Shown: piece by piece, positions 25,694-34,451 of the stretch
Numbering within the stretch: the stretch's first letter is position 1
Layout of the letters: every line of letters starts with the position of its first letter
Source of the DNA: Bacteroides faecis MAJ27
GTDB lineage: Bacteria; Bacteroidota; Bacteroidia; Bacteroidales; Bacteroidaceae
Direction of reading: 5' to 3'
Length of the DNA stretch: 64,000 bases
Assembly (NCBI RefSeq): GCF_900106755.1
Contig: NZ_FNNN01000029.1
Span: 1 to 64,000, forward strand
Made by a program: the position numbers and the translations under genes
Notes under the pieces: generated by a model
Seen by the model: only the letters and a program-made list of their open reading frames with translations
Database searches by the model: none
Told to the model about the DNA's origin: nothing

Positions 25694-27619
25694 TCAGAAT
25701 TTCGGAGCGGCAGCTTTCAACGAAGGAGAAGTGCCTTTGACAAACGGCCAGCCACCTTTCCATTGAACCCGGTCCATCATCAATACACGTCCTTCCGGAT
25801 TAGCAACACTTACCGCATGATAGAACATCCAATCGTTCCCTTTTTTATCTGTCACCAGTTCCGAATTATGACCGGGACCGACGAATTCCTTGCTTTTCTG
25901 AATCAAGATCTCATGATGATTATCTGACATGGAGAGACCTTTCTTATCCACATAGGGTCCGAACAGATTCTTCGAACGTCCCACTACGGTGGTATATGTA
26001 CTCTTCAAGCCTTCACAGCAGCGACCGATAGAGGCAAACAAATAATAATAACCGTCCCGTTTATGAATATAAGTACCTTCATAGGCATCACCGGCAATCT
26101 GCACAATCGGCGCGTCTTTCTTCAAAGAGAGACCATCTTCTGTCAGTTCCGTACCATAGATTCCATGAAAGCTACCCCAGAAAAGGTATTTCTTTCCATT
26201 GTCTTCGATATAAAAAGGGTCGATACAGTTCTGGATCTTGATTTCATTACTCCGGAATAATTTACCCAGATCGGTAAACGGACCTTCCGGTTTATCGGCA
26301 GTGGCAATACCTATACCACACGTCCATTCGCCTCCCCATGTAGACATAGAGTAATACATGACATATTTATCTCCAATCTTATTAATGTCCGGCGCCCAGA
26401 GTCCTCCTTTAGGTTCGAAAGCAGGACGGGTTTTATCTGTAAAGGCAGTACCTACAAAATTCCAATGAACCAAGTCTTTGGAACGATGGATCGGCAAGTT
26501 TCTTATATTTTCAGTCGCATACAAATAGAAATATCCATCTTCTCCTTCAATAATGCTAGGGTCCGGCAAACTGTAATTAATCACCGGATTGCTGTATGTA
26601 CCCCGTTTGGACTTGTTTTCAGAATCATCCCATGACAACGGACTGGCTCCTACTCCTTCAAAAGTCATTCTGATGGGCTCAATCTTGCCTTCCTTATCAA
26701 AATACATACGATCGATGCAAGTCGCACGACTATTCGCTGCGGTTTCTCCCAATGGACGACGGTGATAAATTATATACCATTCATCCTCTCCCGCACCTTT
26801 GACTACCGAATGATGACCGGCAGCTGTCGCCACGTTGGCATCCTGTTGCAAGATTGTACCGATTCTTTTAAACGGCCCGAAAGGAGAATCCGCAATGGCA
26901 TAAGCCACACGGTAGTCCGGACCTCCCCAGCCACCTTCCGACCACATAAAATAATATTTTCCCTTACGCTTCAACATAAACGGACCTTCTACGTAGTTTT
27001 CCGGAGTCACTTCCTTATAGATGGTACCATCCTCAAAAGGCACGATACTCAACAAATCCGGAGCCATCTTCACCATATTACAATGGCCCCAGCCACCATA
27101 ATACATATAATATTGGCCATCATCATCCTTGAACACAAACTGGTCGATCGGTTGGGCACCATTCACAATTTTATCAATCAGCGGTTTTCCCAGTGCATCC
27201 TTAAAAGGTCCTGCGGGATTGTCGGCTACAGCAACACCTATTCCGCCTAATTCATTATTATTCTGGATATCATTGGCACCGAAAAAGAAATAATATTTAT
27301 CATTCGCATGGATAACTGCGGGAGCCCACAAGGCACGTCTGAGCCAGCTGATATTTTCTTTTGAGAGGACTCTCGGATGTTTGGTCCAGTTCACCAGATC
27401 TTTTGATGAAAAAGCATCCATGAATATCTGGTCATCATAAGGAGCAGAATAGGTAGGATAAATCCAGTATTCGTCTCCAAATACAATTCCCTCCGGATCG
27501 GCGTACCAACCTTCGAAGATAGGATTACCACTCGTTTTAGGAAGCTTACTTTTGTTTTGGGCAAATATAGATACAGAACAGCAAATTACACAGAAAAGAA
27601 AGAGATGTCTAAGTTTCAT
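25694..27619 (-). CDS. Tandem GH43-GH43 protein
   Basis: 641 residues with a Sec signal (MKLRHLFLFCVICCSVSIFAQ). Two five-bladed beta-propeller GH43 domains. Domain 1 (about 30-320) has catalytic Asp in WYADPEGIV, pKa-modulating Asp in AQPIDQFVF and acid Glu in YVEGPFMLKRKGKYYFMWSEG. Domain 2 (about 345-640) has Asp in SLPDPSIIEGEDG, Asp in NCIDPFYIEDNGKKY and Glu in AYEGTYIHKRDGYYYLFAS. Both triads look intact. GH43 members cleave arabinofuranose, xylose or galactose linkages (some act on galactofuranose); the subfamilies cannot be fixed by eye. Monocistronic, divergent from the GH43 lipoprotein gene at 27786, with a terminator after it. Confidence 0.9.
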   Translation of the reverse strand: MKLRHLFLFCVICCSVSIFAQNKSKLPKTSGNPIFEGWYADPEGIVFGDEYWIYPTYSAPYDDQIFMDAFSSKDLVNWTKHPRVLSKENISWLRRALWAPAVIHANDKYYFFFGANDIQNNNELGGIGVAVADNPAGPFKDALGKPLIDKIVNGAQPIDQFVFKDDDGQYYMYYGGWGHCNMVKMAPDLLSIVPFEDGTIYKEVTPENYVEGPFMLKRKGKYYFMWSEGGWGGPDYRVAYAIADSPFGPFKRIGTILQQDANVATAAGHHSVVKGAGEDEWYIIYHRRPLGETAANSRATCIDRMYFDKEGKIEPIRMTFEGVGASPLSWDDSENKSKRGTYSNPVINYSLPDPSIIEGEDGYFYLYATENIRNLPIHRSKDLVHWNFVGTAFTDKTRPAFEPKGGLWAPDINKIGDKYVMYYSMSTWGGEWTCGIGIATADKPEGPFTDLGKLFRSNEIKIQNCIDPFYIEDNGKKYLFWGSFHGIYGTELTEDGLSLKKDAPIVQIAGDAYEGTYIHKRDGYYYLFASIGRCCEGLKSTYTTVVGRSKNLFGPYVDKKGLSMSDNHHEILIQKSKEFVGPGHNSELVTDKKGNDWMFYHAVSVANPEGRVLMMDRVQWKGGWPFVKGTSPSLKAAAPKF

Positions 27620-27646
27620 ATATTATCTATTTAAAAGTTCACTTCG

Positions 27647-27714
27647 CAAAGATGAGAAAAAACAGGGAAAGGTTTTAGAAATTATAGCTCATTTAACAAC
27701 AAAATCTGACCAAT
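27647..27714 (-). promoter_or_regulatory. Possible promoter region of the double-GH43 gene
   Basis: Minus strand. A -7-like CATCTTTG lies at 27654-27647. The shared word ATTGGTCAG occurs at 27714-27706, but not at the 30-bp spacing to this box; a poor -7 candidate (AACCTTTC, 27674-27667) would give 31 bp. So operator membership is uncertain here. Confidence 0.35.
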
Positions 27715-27723
27715 CTGCCTTAA

Positions 27724-27758
27724 TTTGCATGAATTATCAATATTTTGTGCTTACTTTG
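27724..27758 (+). promoter_or_regulatory. Promoter of the GH43 lipoprotein gene
   Basis: TTTG at 27724-27727 and TTACTTTG at 27751-27758 form a Bacteroides-type -33/-7 pair with a 23-bp spacer, 27 bp upstream of the ATG at 27786. It lacks the shared operator word on this strand. Confidence 0.5.
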
Positions 27759-27785
27759 CATTATCGTTATCAATGAAAAAGTACC

Positions 27786-28898
27786 ATGAGAAGCAAACTG
27801 TTTTTATTATCCGTAATCCTATTGATCTGTGCATCTTGCCGGCATAAGAAGGCTGCAACAGACAAAGAAACCGTACCCACCGAAAACACCTACACGAATC
27901 CGCTGCTTGAATACGGAGCTGAACCATGGGCCATTTATCATGAAGGGAAATATTATTATACACAAGGCTCAGAAAACAAGATTATACTTTGGGAAACCAA
28001 TGACATAACCGACCTCTCACATGCTACTCAGAAAGAGGTATGGATACCCAATGATCCCAGCAACTCTTATCATCTCTGGGCACCCGAAATCCATCGGATA
28101 GACAATAAATGGTACATCTATTTCGCCGCTGACGACGGCAATATGGACAATCACCAGATCTACGTTGTCGAGAATGAGGCTGCCAATCCTATGGAAGGAG
28201 CCTTCGTGATGAAAGGACGCATACAGACGGACAAAGGCAACAACTGGGCGATTCATGCCAGTACTTTTGAACACGACGGACAACGCTATATGATATGGTG
28301 CGGATGGCAAAAGCGCCGAATTGACAGCGAAACACAATGCATCTACATTGCCACCATGGAGAATCCATGGACACTATCCTCCGACAGAGTACTAATCTCC
28401 AAACCGGAATACGAATGGGAATGCCAATGGGTGAATCCGGATGGCAGTAAAACAGCTTATCCGATACATGTAAACGAGGCACCTCAATATTTTGAATCGA
28501 AGAATAAAGACAAGTTATACATCTTCTACTCCGCCAGTGGCAGTTGGACTCCTTACTACTGCGTAGGACTGCTGACAGCAGATGCAAAAGCCAACTCACT
28601 TGATTCTGCATCCTGGAAGAAATCTCCGGTTCCGGTATTACAGCAAGAACCTGAAAACGATGTATACGGCCCCGGTGGGATATCCTTCACGCCTTCACCG
28701 GACGGAAAAGAATGGTACATGCTCTATCATGCCCGCCAAATACCGAATGATGCGCCGGGCGCATCCGACTCCCGCTCTCCCCGCTTACAGAAGATAGACT
28801 GGGATCAGAACGGAATGCCTGTATTGGGAACTCCTCAAAAGAAAGAGGAGCCGATGGCCAAACCATCCGGCTCCCCTATGAATCAGAAACAAGACTAA
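27786..28898 (+). CDS. GH43 lipoprotein with altered catalytic triad
   Basis: 370 residues; lipoprotein signal (MRSKLFLLSVILLICASC). A single GH43 beta-propeller with typical strands (NPLLEYGAEPWAIYHEGKYY, LWAPEIHRIDNKWYIYFAADDG, WYMLYHARQIP). The usual base Asp of GH43 ('ADP') is Glu46 here (GAEPW). The usual pKa-modulating Asp ('AID') is His157 (NWAIHASTFEHDG). The acid Glu is present as E231 (VNEAPQYF). So two of three catalytic acids differ from the family rule. Either this is a subfamily with its own chemistry, or it binds rather than cleaves. It overlaps the convergent GH115 gene by 4 bp at the 3' end. Confidence 0.85.
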   Translation: MRSKLFLLSVILLICASCRHKKAATDKETVPTENTYTNPLLEYGAEPWAIYHEGKYYYTQGSENKIILWETNDITDLSHATQKEVWIPNDPSNSYHLWAPEIHRIDNKWYIYFAADDGNMDNHQIYVVENEAANPMEGAFVMKGRIQTDKGNNWAIHASTFEHDGQRYMIWCGWQKRRIDSETQCIYIATMENPWTLSSDRVLISKPEYEWECQWVNPDGSKTAYPIHVNEAPQYFESKNKDKLYIFYSASGSWTPYYCVGLLTADAKANSLDSASWKKSPVPVLQQEPENDVYGPGGISFTPSPDGKEWYMLYHARQIPNDAPGASDSRSPRLQKIDWDQNGMPVLGTPQKKEEPMAKPSGSPMNQKQD

Positions 28899-31843
28899 TT
28901 ACAGATTGTACTCTGAGGACCGAGATAGGAACGCTTCAGCCCTCCCAAGTCAATGACGATCTTTTGAATAACGACGCCCGGGTCACCACAGCGTATCTGC
29001 AAAGTGTGCCTGCCGGGCTTCTTCACATACAGAGTAGACTTATTTACCCTGCAATTCTTCAATACGCTATCATACCAGATTTGAGAATACTCGATAGCCG
29101 AAGTAGAAGGAGTAGAAATAGATCCGTCATCTATACGGACACTATACTTCGTATCCGAGTTCGTATGTTCCGGCAATTTATAGTCCCGTTCGGCATGCAA
29201 GGGGAATGTCGGCAGGACATACGTATACACATCATAGATTCCGGCGTTGAACGTATAGAAGTCATATTCCACTCTGGGTACATCACCGGCACGATACATC
29301 TGTAAAGGTGCCGTCGGATTTCCCAACTGCAAAGAACGTCCTTCAAAGCCAAGCCCCGCCAGAATATTCATTTGGATATCATTACTTTCAAACTTCCGGT
29401 GGAAGTCGGCAGCCGGGATAGAGATATAGCCATTTTCCTCTACATACAATCCTTGCAGTTCATCGCGTGCAGGAGACTCCGGATTGAATACAGATACCAG
29501 CACACTCTCTTTCTGATTACCGGAGGTTATGTCAATCTGCCCTTTTACCTTCTCTCCCACCGGCACTTTATCCCAGTTGACAGAAATATGGATACGGTTT
29601 TCGGTAGAGGTCTTCCCGCTCTTTTGAGAGATCAGTATCCAGTCATCCGAAGGGGCCACACTCCAGTTTAGCTCTCCGGTTCCCTGATTGTATATGTCTA
29701 TCCAGTAGCTCTTACGTGCATAAGTGCTGAACACCGGCAGTGCATGAAAACTCATTCCGCCTTTATCCAGATTCTCGCTTTCTGCCTGAACAGCCAGCCT
29801 GGGAGCACCAACAGGCGTATATTCTTCTTCCATCAATGGAATCATGAAGTAAGAACTCGTACCATCATAGTTTTGCTTTAACGACATCATGTACTTCCAC
29901 TTTCCATCCAGCAGAGAGTTATATCCATCGGTTATGATCTCCAGACTATCATGATAACATTTTACCTGTGCTTTAAGCCGGTCGGCAGCAGCACGTTGCT
30001 GACGGACATACTGGCGGTAAAATTGTCCTTTTATAGTCATGTGATTCATCAGTTCGGCCCCCTTCACCGGATAATAGAGCAATTGATAGAAAGCCGGCCG
30101 GCTCTCTTCATCCAACGCAGCCAATAGATTCTCCGCCTTTTTTCCAATACGGCTATACTCGGTCAGGCGTCTTTCCGCTTCATTATAGTTTGCAAAAGAG
30201 AACTCGGTATCCGTGCGCTTCTCTCCGCCTCCCCAATAATTATTCCAGTATCCCCAGCCCATGTACTCCGGTTTTCTGGAGAAAGCCAGATTGATATGAG
30301 AACAAGTTATGTCCTGAAACAAGTCGTAGTACTGCTCACCGAACATCTTAGCCAGCCAACGTGCCGGATAAGTAGCGACGTTGCCGGCATTAAACTGATC
30401 GATATCATAAGCCATATCGAGAAAGAGGGAGATTTGCGTTTCAGCTCCTTTCAAGTCTCCGCAATTCGCCAGCCAAACACGGTCGGCAGTCGTATCATAC
30501 GCCTTACGGAGTTCTTCGTACATCAAAGCCGGCGGAGTAGTACTGTACCACAGATAGCTATGAGGCACACCCAAATAGGATATATGATAGTAAACACCTG
30601 CACGTCCGGAACGCTTTTGTTCATGCGGACCACTCAGCCGTTTCATGTATCCGAAATTATCGTCTGCCCAGATAATCGTAACATCGTCCGGCAGTTCCAA
30701 TCCGTTCGAGTAGATTTCCAGCACTTCCTTATAAGGGGTAAACGCCTGCGGGATAGTCTCTACCGGTTTGTCAATATGCCGGGCAATAATGTCTCTCTGA
30801 GCATTCAATGCACTTTCCAGCATCTTCACCTTTTCCCGCATCGGTACATCTCCGCCTCCCATAGCCGCATCGTGCAAACCTCTTAAAGCCAGTGTATATA
30901 CATTCTCATAAGCACAGTTCTCTTTCACACGGTTGCTCAGGACCTCGTTGATTTTATCTTTGTTCTTGTTATAATCCCAAGGGCCCATCGTCTTGCTATC
31001 CCATTCGCTGGCGGTGTTCAGCAATAACGGTTCACAGTGGCTGGAGCCCATAACGATGGCAAAGGTATCAGCTACCAGTTTATTTTCCGGTATCTTATAG
31101 AACGCGGTAGAAACAGGATGCATAGCCGGTGCGAGATGATTCGCTTTCAGCCTCAGCAACAGTTCGCATATTTTGGCATAAGTACGCGGACCGATATTTC
31201 CTCTTTCTTTTTCGAATGTCTTGGCAGCCCAAGGTTTCAGTCCCCAGTCTTCGTCATTCAGAAAGATTCCTCTGTACTTCACCGAAGGAGTTTTGGACAG
31301 GGTGGCCGGGGCGTCAACATAAAGCGTCTTATGCTTCTTCGCCGGAACGTCGGCCCACCAGTACCAGGGCGATACTCCCATCATCTCCGAAAGAGAGAAA
31401 AGCCCATACGCTGCCCCGCGCCTGTCACTTCCCGCTATCACCAGCGCCTTGCTGACTCCGGGAAATGGGCGGGAAACGGTCTGAATCAAATAACGTTCCC
31501 ATGCTCCTTCCAGAGGAGAGATATCTAATTTTCCCTTCTCTGCCAACTGGCGGATCAGTCGGTTTTTCTCAATCGTACCCACCACAATAATCTCTTTGTC
31601 GCCTTTCACCGTATCCGTCAGCCGCAACTGTTTCCCGGTCACTGATTCGACATCCGCAACAAAAAGTTCCGCTGTCTTCTGTACCACCAGATAGTCATCG
31701 GCATCATAAACCACTGCTGCTTTCGTATTGGAAGTCACCAAAGGAAAAGCAGACTTACTCTGAATCATATTCTCTTTTACAACTACCTGCGATTGCAAAG
31801 CAGAAGCTACCGACAATATCACTAATAAAAAAAGAATTCTCAT
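28895..31843 (-). CDS. GH115 alpha-glucuronidase
   Basis: 982 residues with a signal peptide (MRILFLLVILSVASALQSQ), the normal length for the family. GH115 removes terminal alpha-linked glucuronic or 4-O-methyl-glucuronic acid. Order: N-terminal alpha/beta domain (IIVVGTIEKNRLIRQ, RRGAAYGLFSLSEMMGVSPWYWWADVP), TIM-barrel (KYRGIFLNDEDWGLKPW, LRLKANHLAPAMHPV, VYTLALRGLHDAAMGG, VTIIWADDNFGYMKRL, YYHISYLGVPHSYLW, VWLANCGDLKGAE), a helical bundle and a C-terminal beta domain (QTDY-like end with HTLQIRCGDPGVVIQKI). The family is typical of glucuronoxylan PULs; here no xylanase accompanies it, so the glucuronic acid probably decorates something else. I find no shared operator upstream. Confidence 0.93.
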   Translation of the reverse strand: MRILFLLVILSVASALQSQVVVKENMIQSKSAFPLVTSNTKAAVVYDADDYLVVQKTAELFVADVESVTGKQLRLTDTVKGDKEIIVVGTIEKNRLIRQLAEKGKLDISPLEGAWERYLIQTVSRPFPGVSKALVIAGSDRRGAAYGLFSLSEMMGVSPWYWWADVPAKKHKTLYVDAPATLSKTPSVKYRGIFLNDEDWGLKPWAAKTFEKERGNIGPRTYAKICELLLRLKANHLAPAMHPVSTAFYKIPENKLVADTFAIVMGSSHCEPLLLNTASEWDSKTMGPWDYNKNKDKINEVLSNRVKENCAYENVYTLALRGLHDAAMGGGDVPMREKVKMLESALNAQRDIIARHIDKPVETIPQAFTPYKEVLEIYSNGLELPDDVTIIWADDNFGYMKRLSGPHEQKRSGRAGVYYHISYLGVPHSYLWYSTTPPALMYEELRKAYDTTADRVWLANCGDLKGAETQISLFLDMAYDIDQFNAGNVATYPARWLAKMFGEQYYDLFQDITCSHINLAFSRKPEYMGWGYWNNYWGGGEKRTDTEFSFANYNEAERRLTEYSRIGKKAENLLAALDEESRPAFYQLLYYPVKGAELMNHMTIKGQFYRQYVRQQRAAADRLKAQVKCYHDSLEIITDGYNSLLDGKWKYMMSLKQNYDGTSSYFMIPLMEEEYTPVGAPRLAVQAESENLDKGGMSFHALPVFSTYARKSYWIDIYNQGTGELNWSVAPSDDWILISQKSGKTSTENRIHISVNWDKVPVGEKVKGQIDITSGNQKESVLVSVFNPESPARDELQGLYVEENGYISIPAADFHRKFESNDIQMNILAGLGFEGRSLQLGNPTAPLQMYRAGDVPRVEYDFYTFNAGIYDVYTYVLPTFPLHAERDYKLPEHTNSDTKYSVRIDDGSISTPSTSAIEYSQIWYDSVLKNCRVNKSTLYVKKPGRHTLQIRCGDPGVVIQKIVIDLGGLKRSYLGPQSTICN

Positions 31844-32044
31844 TGATAAAGTTTGTTATAGTTGTTTTTCAGTTCATTTATCAGGTTCTTGGAGATGATA
31901 GTTATATGGAACCATTTAAGGTGATAACCATAAACTCCATAGACAAAAAACACATTTTTATCTTTCATCTTTCACCGCCTACAATCAGTAGCTATCATTT
32001 CTCCTTCATCGTATATAGTCACCAGACTCTATACCGAAGCCGAT

Positions 32045-32161
32045 GGTTTCAAGCGGGTGGAACTTTAGTTTCATGCGGTGAAACTAATGGTTTCAAGTAA
32101 TGAAACTAATAGTTTCAAGGCGTGAAACCAAAAGTTTCACGCCTTTGAAACTTTTGGAAAC
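32045..32161. repeat. Array of interlaced GTTTCA/TGAAAC palindromes
   Basis: About 117 bp built from alternating GTTTCA and TGAAAC (and GGAAC-type) words at short irregular spacing, so many alternative hairpins can form. The largest pairs 32112-32128 (GTTTCAAGGCGTGAAAC) with 32134-32151, broken by one extra base. There are no unique spacers of constant length, so it is not a CRISPR array. Its design recalls the GTTCCAC/GTGGAAC cluster at 8468-8563. Confidence 0.7.
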
Positions 32162-32497
32162 TACTATCAAATAAGAAATGTGACTATAGCATACAACTGT
32201 TCTCACCCCAAAAGTCGGAATTATCTTCGGCAATAGATGCCACTAACTATTCAATTAAGGATAAAAAACAACCATTTTATACATAAATGCCCACATATAT
32301 CTCTATCAAAATAAAAAACGCTAAAGAAACCCGTCCAAGTCTGAAAAGCCCGACAACTGATTCATTCAAAGTTCCGCATCTCTTCACTCTTTTGCAAATC
32401 ACCAATAACATCCGAAGGCTCTTCCTTACTTAAAAACATTATCCAACTAAGGATAAAAACTGACCATTATTACAGAAAAAGCTATTTTTCATAATAA

Positions 32498-32565
32498 ATT
32501 GACGAGCATTTATCATTTATTGAACAGCAAATTTCCTTCATTTTCCTCTGATTGGCTTTTCTTTG
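32498..32565 (+). promoter_or_regulatory. Promoter and activator site of the GH2-glutaminase unit
   Basis: Half-sites ATTGACGAG (32498-32506) and ATTGAACAG (32519-32527) form a direct repeat with a 21-bp period. The -7-like TTTCTTTG (32558-32565) begins exactly 30 bp after the second half-site. Confidence 0.65.
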
Positions 32566-32623
32566 CAATATCCCTTACGATAAGACTGATTTCTTCTATT
32601 TAATACATATAAAAAGAATTACC

Positions 32624-34438
32624 ATGAAAAAGAATTTTCTAGCAGTGCTATTCGCATTGGCTCTTTGCAGCCCGACATTCGCTCAATGGAAGCCCGCCGG
32701 TGATAAGATAAAGACTCCGTGGGGTGAGCAGTTGAATCCTAAAAACGTATTACCGGAATATCCACGCCCCATCATGGAACGCCATGAATGGAAAAACCTG
32801 AATGGTAGCTGGAATTATGCGATTACTAAAAAAGGAGAAGCTGCTCCAGGCAATTATCAAGGAGAAATATTGGTTCCTTTCGCAGTAGAATCTTCTTTAT
32901 CCGGAGTAGGTAAAAGGATTAACGAACACCAGGAATTATGGTATCAACGCACATTTGACGTACCCTCGTCCTGGAAAGGCAAACAAATATTACTGCACTT
33001 CGGAGCTGTAGACTGGAAAGCCGACGTTTGGGTAAACGACGTAAAAGTAGGAGAACATACGGGAGGTTTCACTCCATTCTACTTTGATATTACTTCCGCA
33101 CTGAATAAAGGCAATAACCAATTGGTTGTGAAAGTATGGGACCCCGCCGACCGTGGCGAACAGCCGAGAGGAAAACAGGTAGAAAGACCGGAAGGAATCT
33201 GGTATACACCAGTCACAGGTATCTGGCAGACTGTATGGTTGGAACCGGTAGCTGCACAGCACATCGCCCATCTGAAAACAACTCCGGATATCGACAAGAA
33301 AACAGTCAAAGTGGAAGTAGCTACTAATGTATGCTCTCCGGACAAAGTAGAAGTGAAAGTGTTCGACGGCAAAAACCTGGTAGCCAAAGGAGCAGCGCTC
33401 AATGGTGTACCGGTAGAATTAACGATGCCGGAAGATGTCAAACTATGGTCACCCGAATCTCCTTCACTCTATGATATGGAAGTCACCCTGTATAAGGACG
33501 GCAAAGCTATAGACCAAGTGAAGAGCTATACTGCTCTCCGTAAATTCTCAACTCACAAAGACAAGAATGGTATTACGCGCCTGCAACTGAACAACAAAGA
33601 CTACTTCCAATTTGGTCCGCTCGACCAGGGATGGTGGCCTGACGGTCTATACACAGCTCCGACAGATGAAGCACTGGTATATGACTTGAAAAAGATTAAA
33701 GACTTCGGCTACAATATGGTGCGCAAACATGTGAAAGTAGAACCTGCACGCTGGTATACATATTGTGACCAACTCGGACTGATCGTATGGCAAGACATGC
33801 CGAATGGTGGCCGTGGCCCCGCTGAATGGCAAATGCACAAATATTATGACGGCGCAGACGCCATCCGTTCTGCCAAATCAGAAGCCAACTATCGCAAAGA
33901 GTGGAAAGAAATTATCGACTACTTGTATTCTTATCCCAGCATCGGTGTATGGGTACCTTTCAACGAAGCATGGGGACAATTCAAAACACCCGAAATCGCT
34001 GCATGGACTAAAGAATATGACCCCAGCCGTCTGGTAAATCCTGCCAGTGGCGGTAATCACTATACTTGTGGTGATATTCTCGACCTGCACAATTATCCCG
34101 GACCGAACCTCTACCTTTATGATCCGACACGTGCTACCGTACTGGGCGAATATGGCGGTATAGGTATGGCACTGAAAGGACATCTGTGGCTGGCAGACAA
34201 GAACTGGGGCTATGTGAAGTTCAATACACCGGAAGAAGTGACTAATGAATACATCAAATATGCAGACCACTTACTGGAACTGATTGAGAAAGGATTCTCT
34301 GCTGCTGTATACACACAAATTACCGATGTGGAAGAAGAAGTGAACGGTCTGGTTACTTATGACCGGAAAGTTATCAAAGTAGACGAGCCCAAAATCAAAG
34401 CCATCAACCAGAAAATTTGTAACTCGCTAAATAAATAA
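32624..34438 (+). CDS. GH2 glycoside hydrolase, canonical catalytic residues
   Basis: 604 residues; start at 32624 gives the signal MKKNFLAVLFALALCSPTFA-Q. GH2 plan: N-terminal jelly roll (ERHEWKNLNGSWNYAI, LWYQRTFDVPSSWKGKQILLHFGAVDWKADVWVND), immunoglobulin-like domain, then a short TIM barrel with acid/base Glu448 (VPFNEAWGQF) and nucleophile Glu509 (VLGEYGGIG). It lacks the extra C-terminal domains of large beta-galactosidases. Activities of short GH2 members include beta-galactosidase, beta-glucuronidase, beta-mannosidase and galactofuranosidase; the sequence alone does not choose. It is followed after 13 bp by a 'glutaminase'-like gene in the same operon. Confidence 0.9.
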   Translation: MKKNFLAVLFALALCSPTFAQWKPAGDKIKTPWGEQLNPKNVLPEYPRPIMERHEWKNLNGSWNYAITKKGEAAPGNYQGEILVPFAVESSLSGVGKRINEHQELWYQRTFDVPSSWKGKQILLHFGAVDWKADVWVNDVKVGEHTGGFTPFYFDITSALNKGNNQLVVKVWDPADRGEQPRGKQVERPEGIWYTPVTGIWQTVWLEPVAAQHIAHLKTTPDIDKKTVKVEVATNVCSPDKVEVKVFDGKNLVAKGAALNGVPVELTMPEDVKLWSPESPSLYDMEVTLYKDGKAIDQVKSYTALRKFSTHKDKNGITRLQLNNKDYFQFGPLDQGWWPDGLYTAPTDEALVYDLKKIKDFGYNMVRKHVKVEPARWYTYCDQLGLIVWQDMPNGGRGPAEWQMHKYYDGADAIRSAKSEANYRKEWKEIIDYLYSYPSIGVWVPFNEAWGQFKTPEIAAWTKEYDPSRLVNPASGGNHYTCGDILDLHNYPGPNLYLYDPTRATVLGEYGGIGMALKGHLWLADKNWGYVKFNTPEEVTNEYIKYADHLLELIEKGFSAAVYTQITDVEEEVNGLVTYDRKVIKVDEPKIKAINQKICNSLNK

Positions 34439-34451
34439 ACGTTTTTTATTA

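Larger units (their letters stand above)
31844..32623. other. 780-bp divergent intergenic region
   Basis: Between GH115 (minus) and GH2 (plus). No gene is supported. It contains a palindromic repeat array (32045-32161), an AT-rich stretch without clear features (32170-32480), and the GH2 promoter with its operator (32498-32565). No good -7 box is visible for GH115. Confidence 0.6.

Noticed and set aside
27706..27714. ATTGGTCAG upstream of the double-GH43 gene as a sixth member of the operator set
   Set aside because: The word is perfect, but the only acceptable -7 box is 51 bp away and the one near the right spacing (AACCTTTC) is poor; the 21-bp partner is also absent.
31870..31878. Partial operator match (7 of 9) upstream of GH115
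   Set aside because: The required -7 position would fall inside the GH115 coding start, so it cannot serve as that gene's activator site.
32045..32161. Possible CRISPR array
   Set aside because: Words alternate in orientation at irregular short spacing and there are no unique spacers of constant length; no cas genes in the window.
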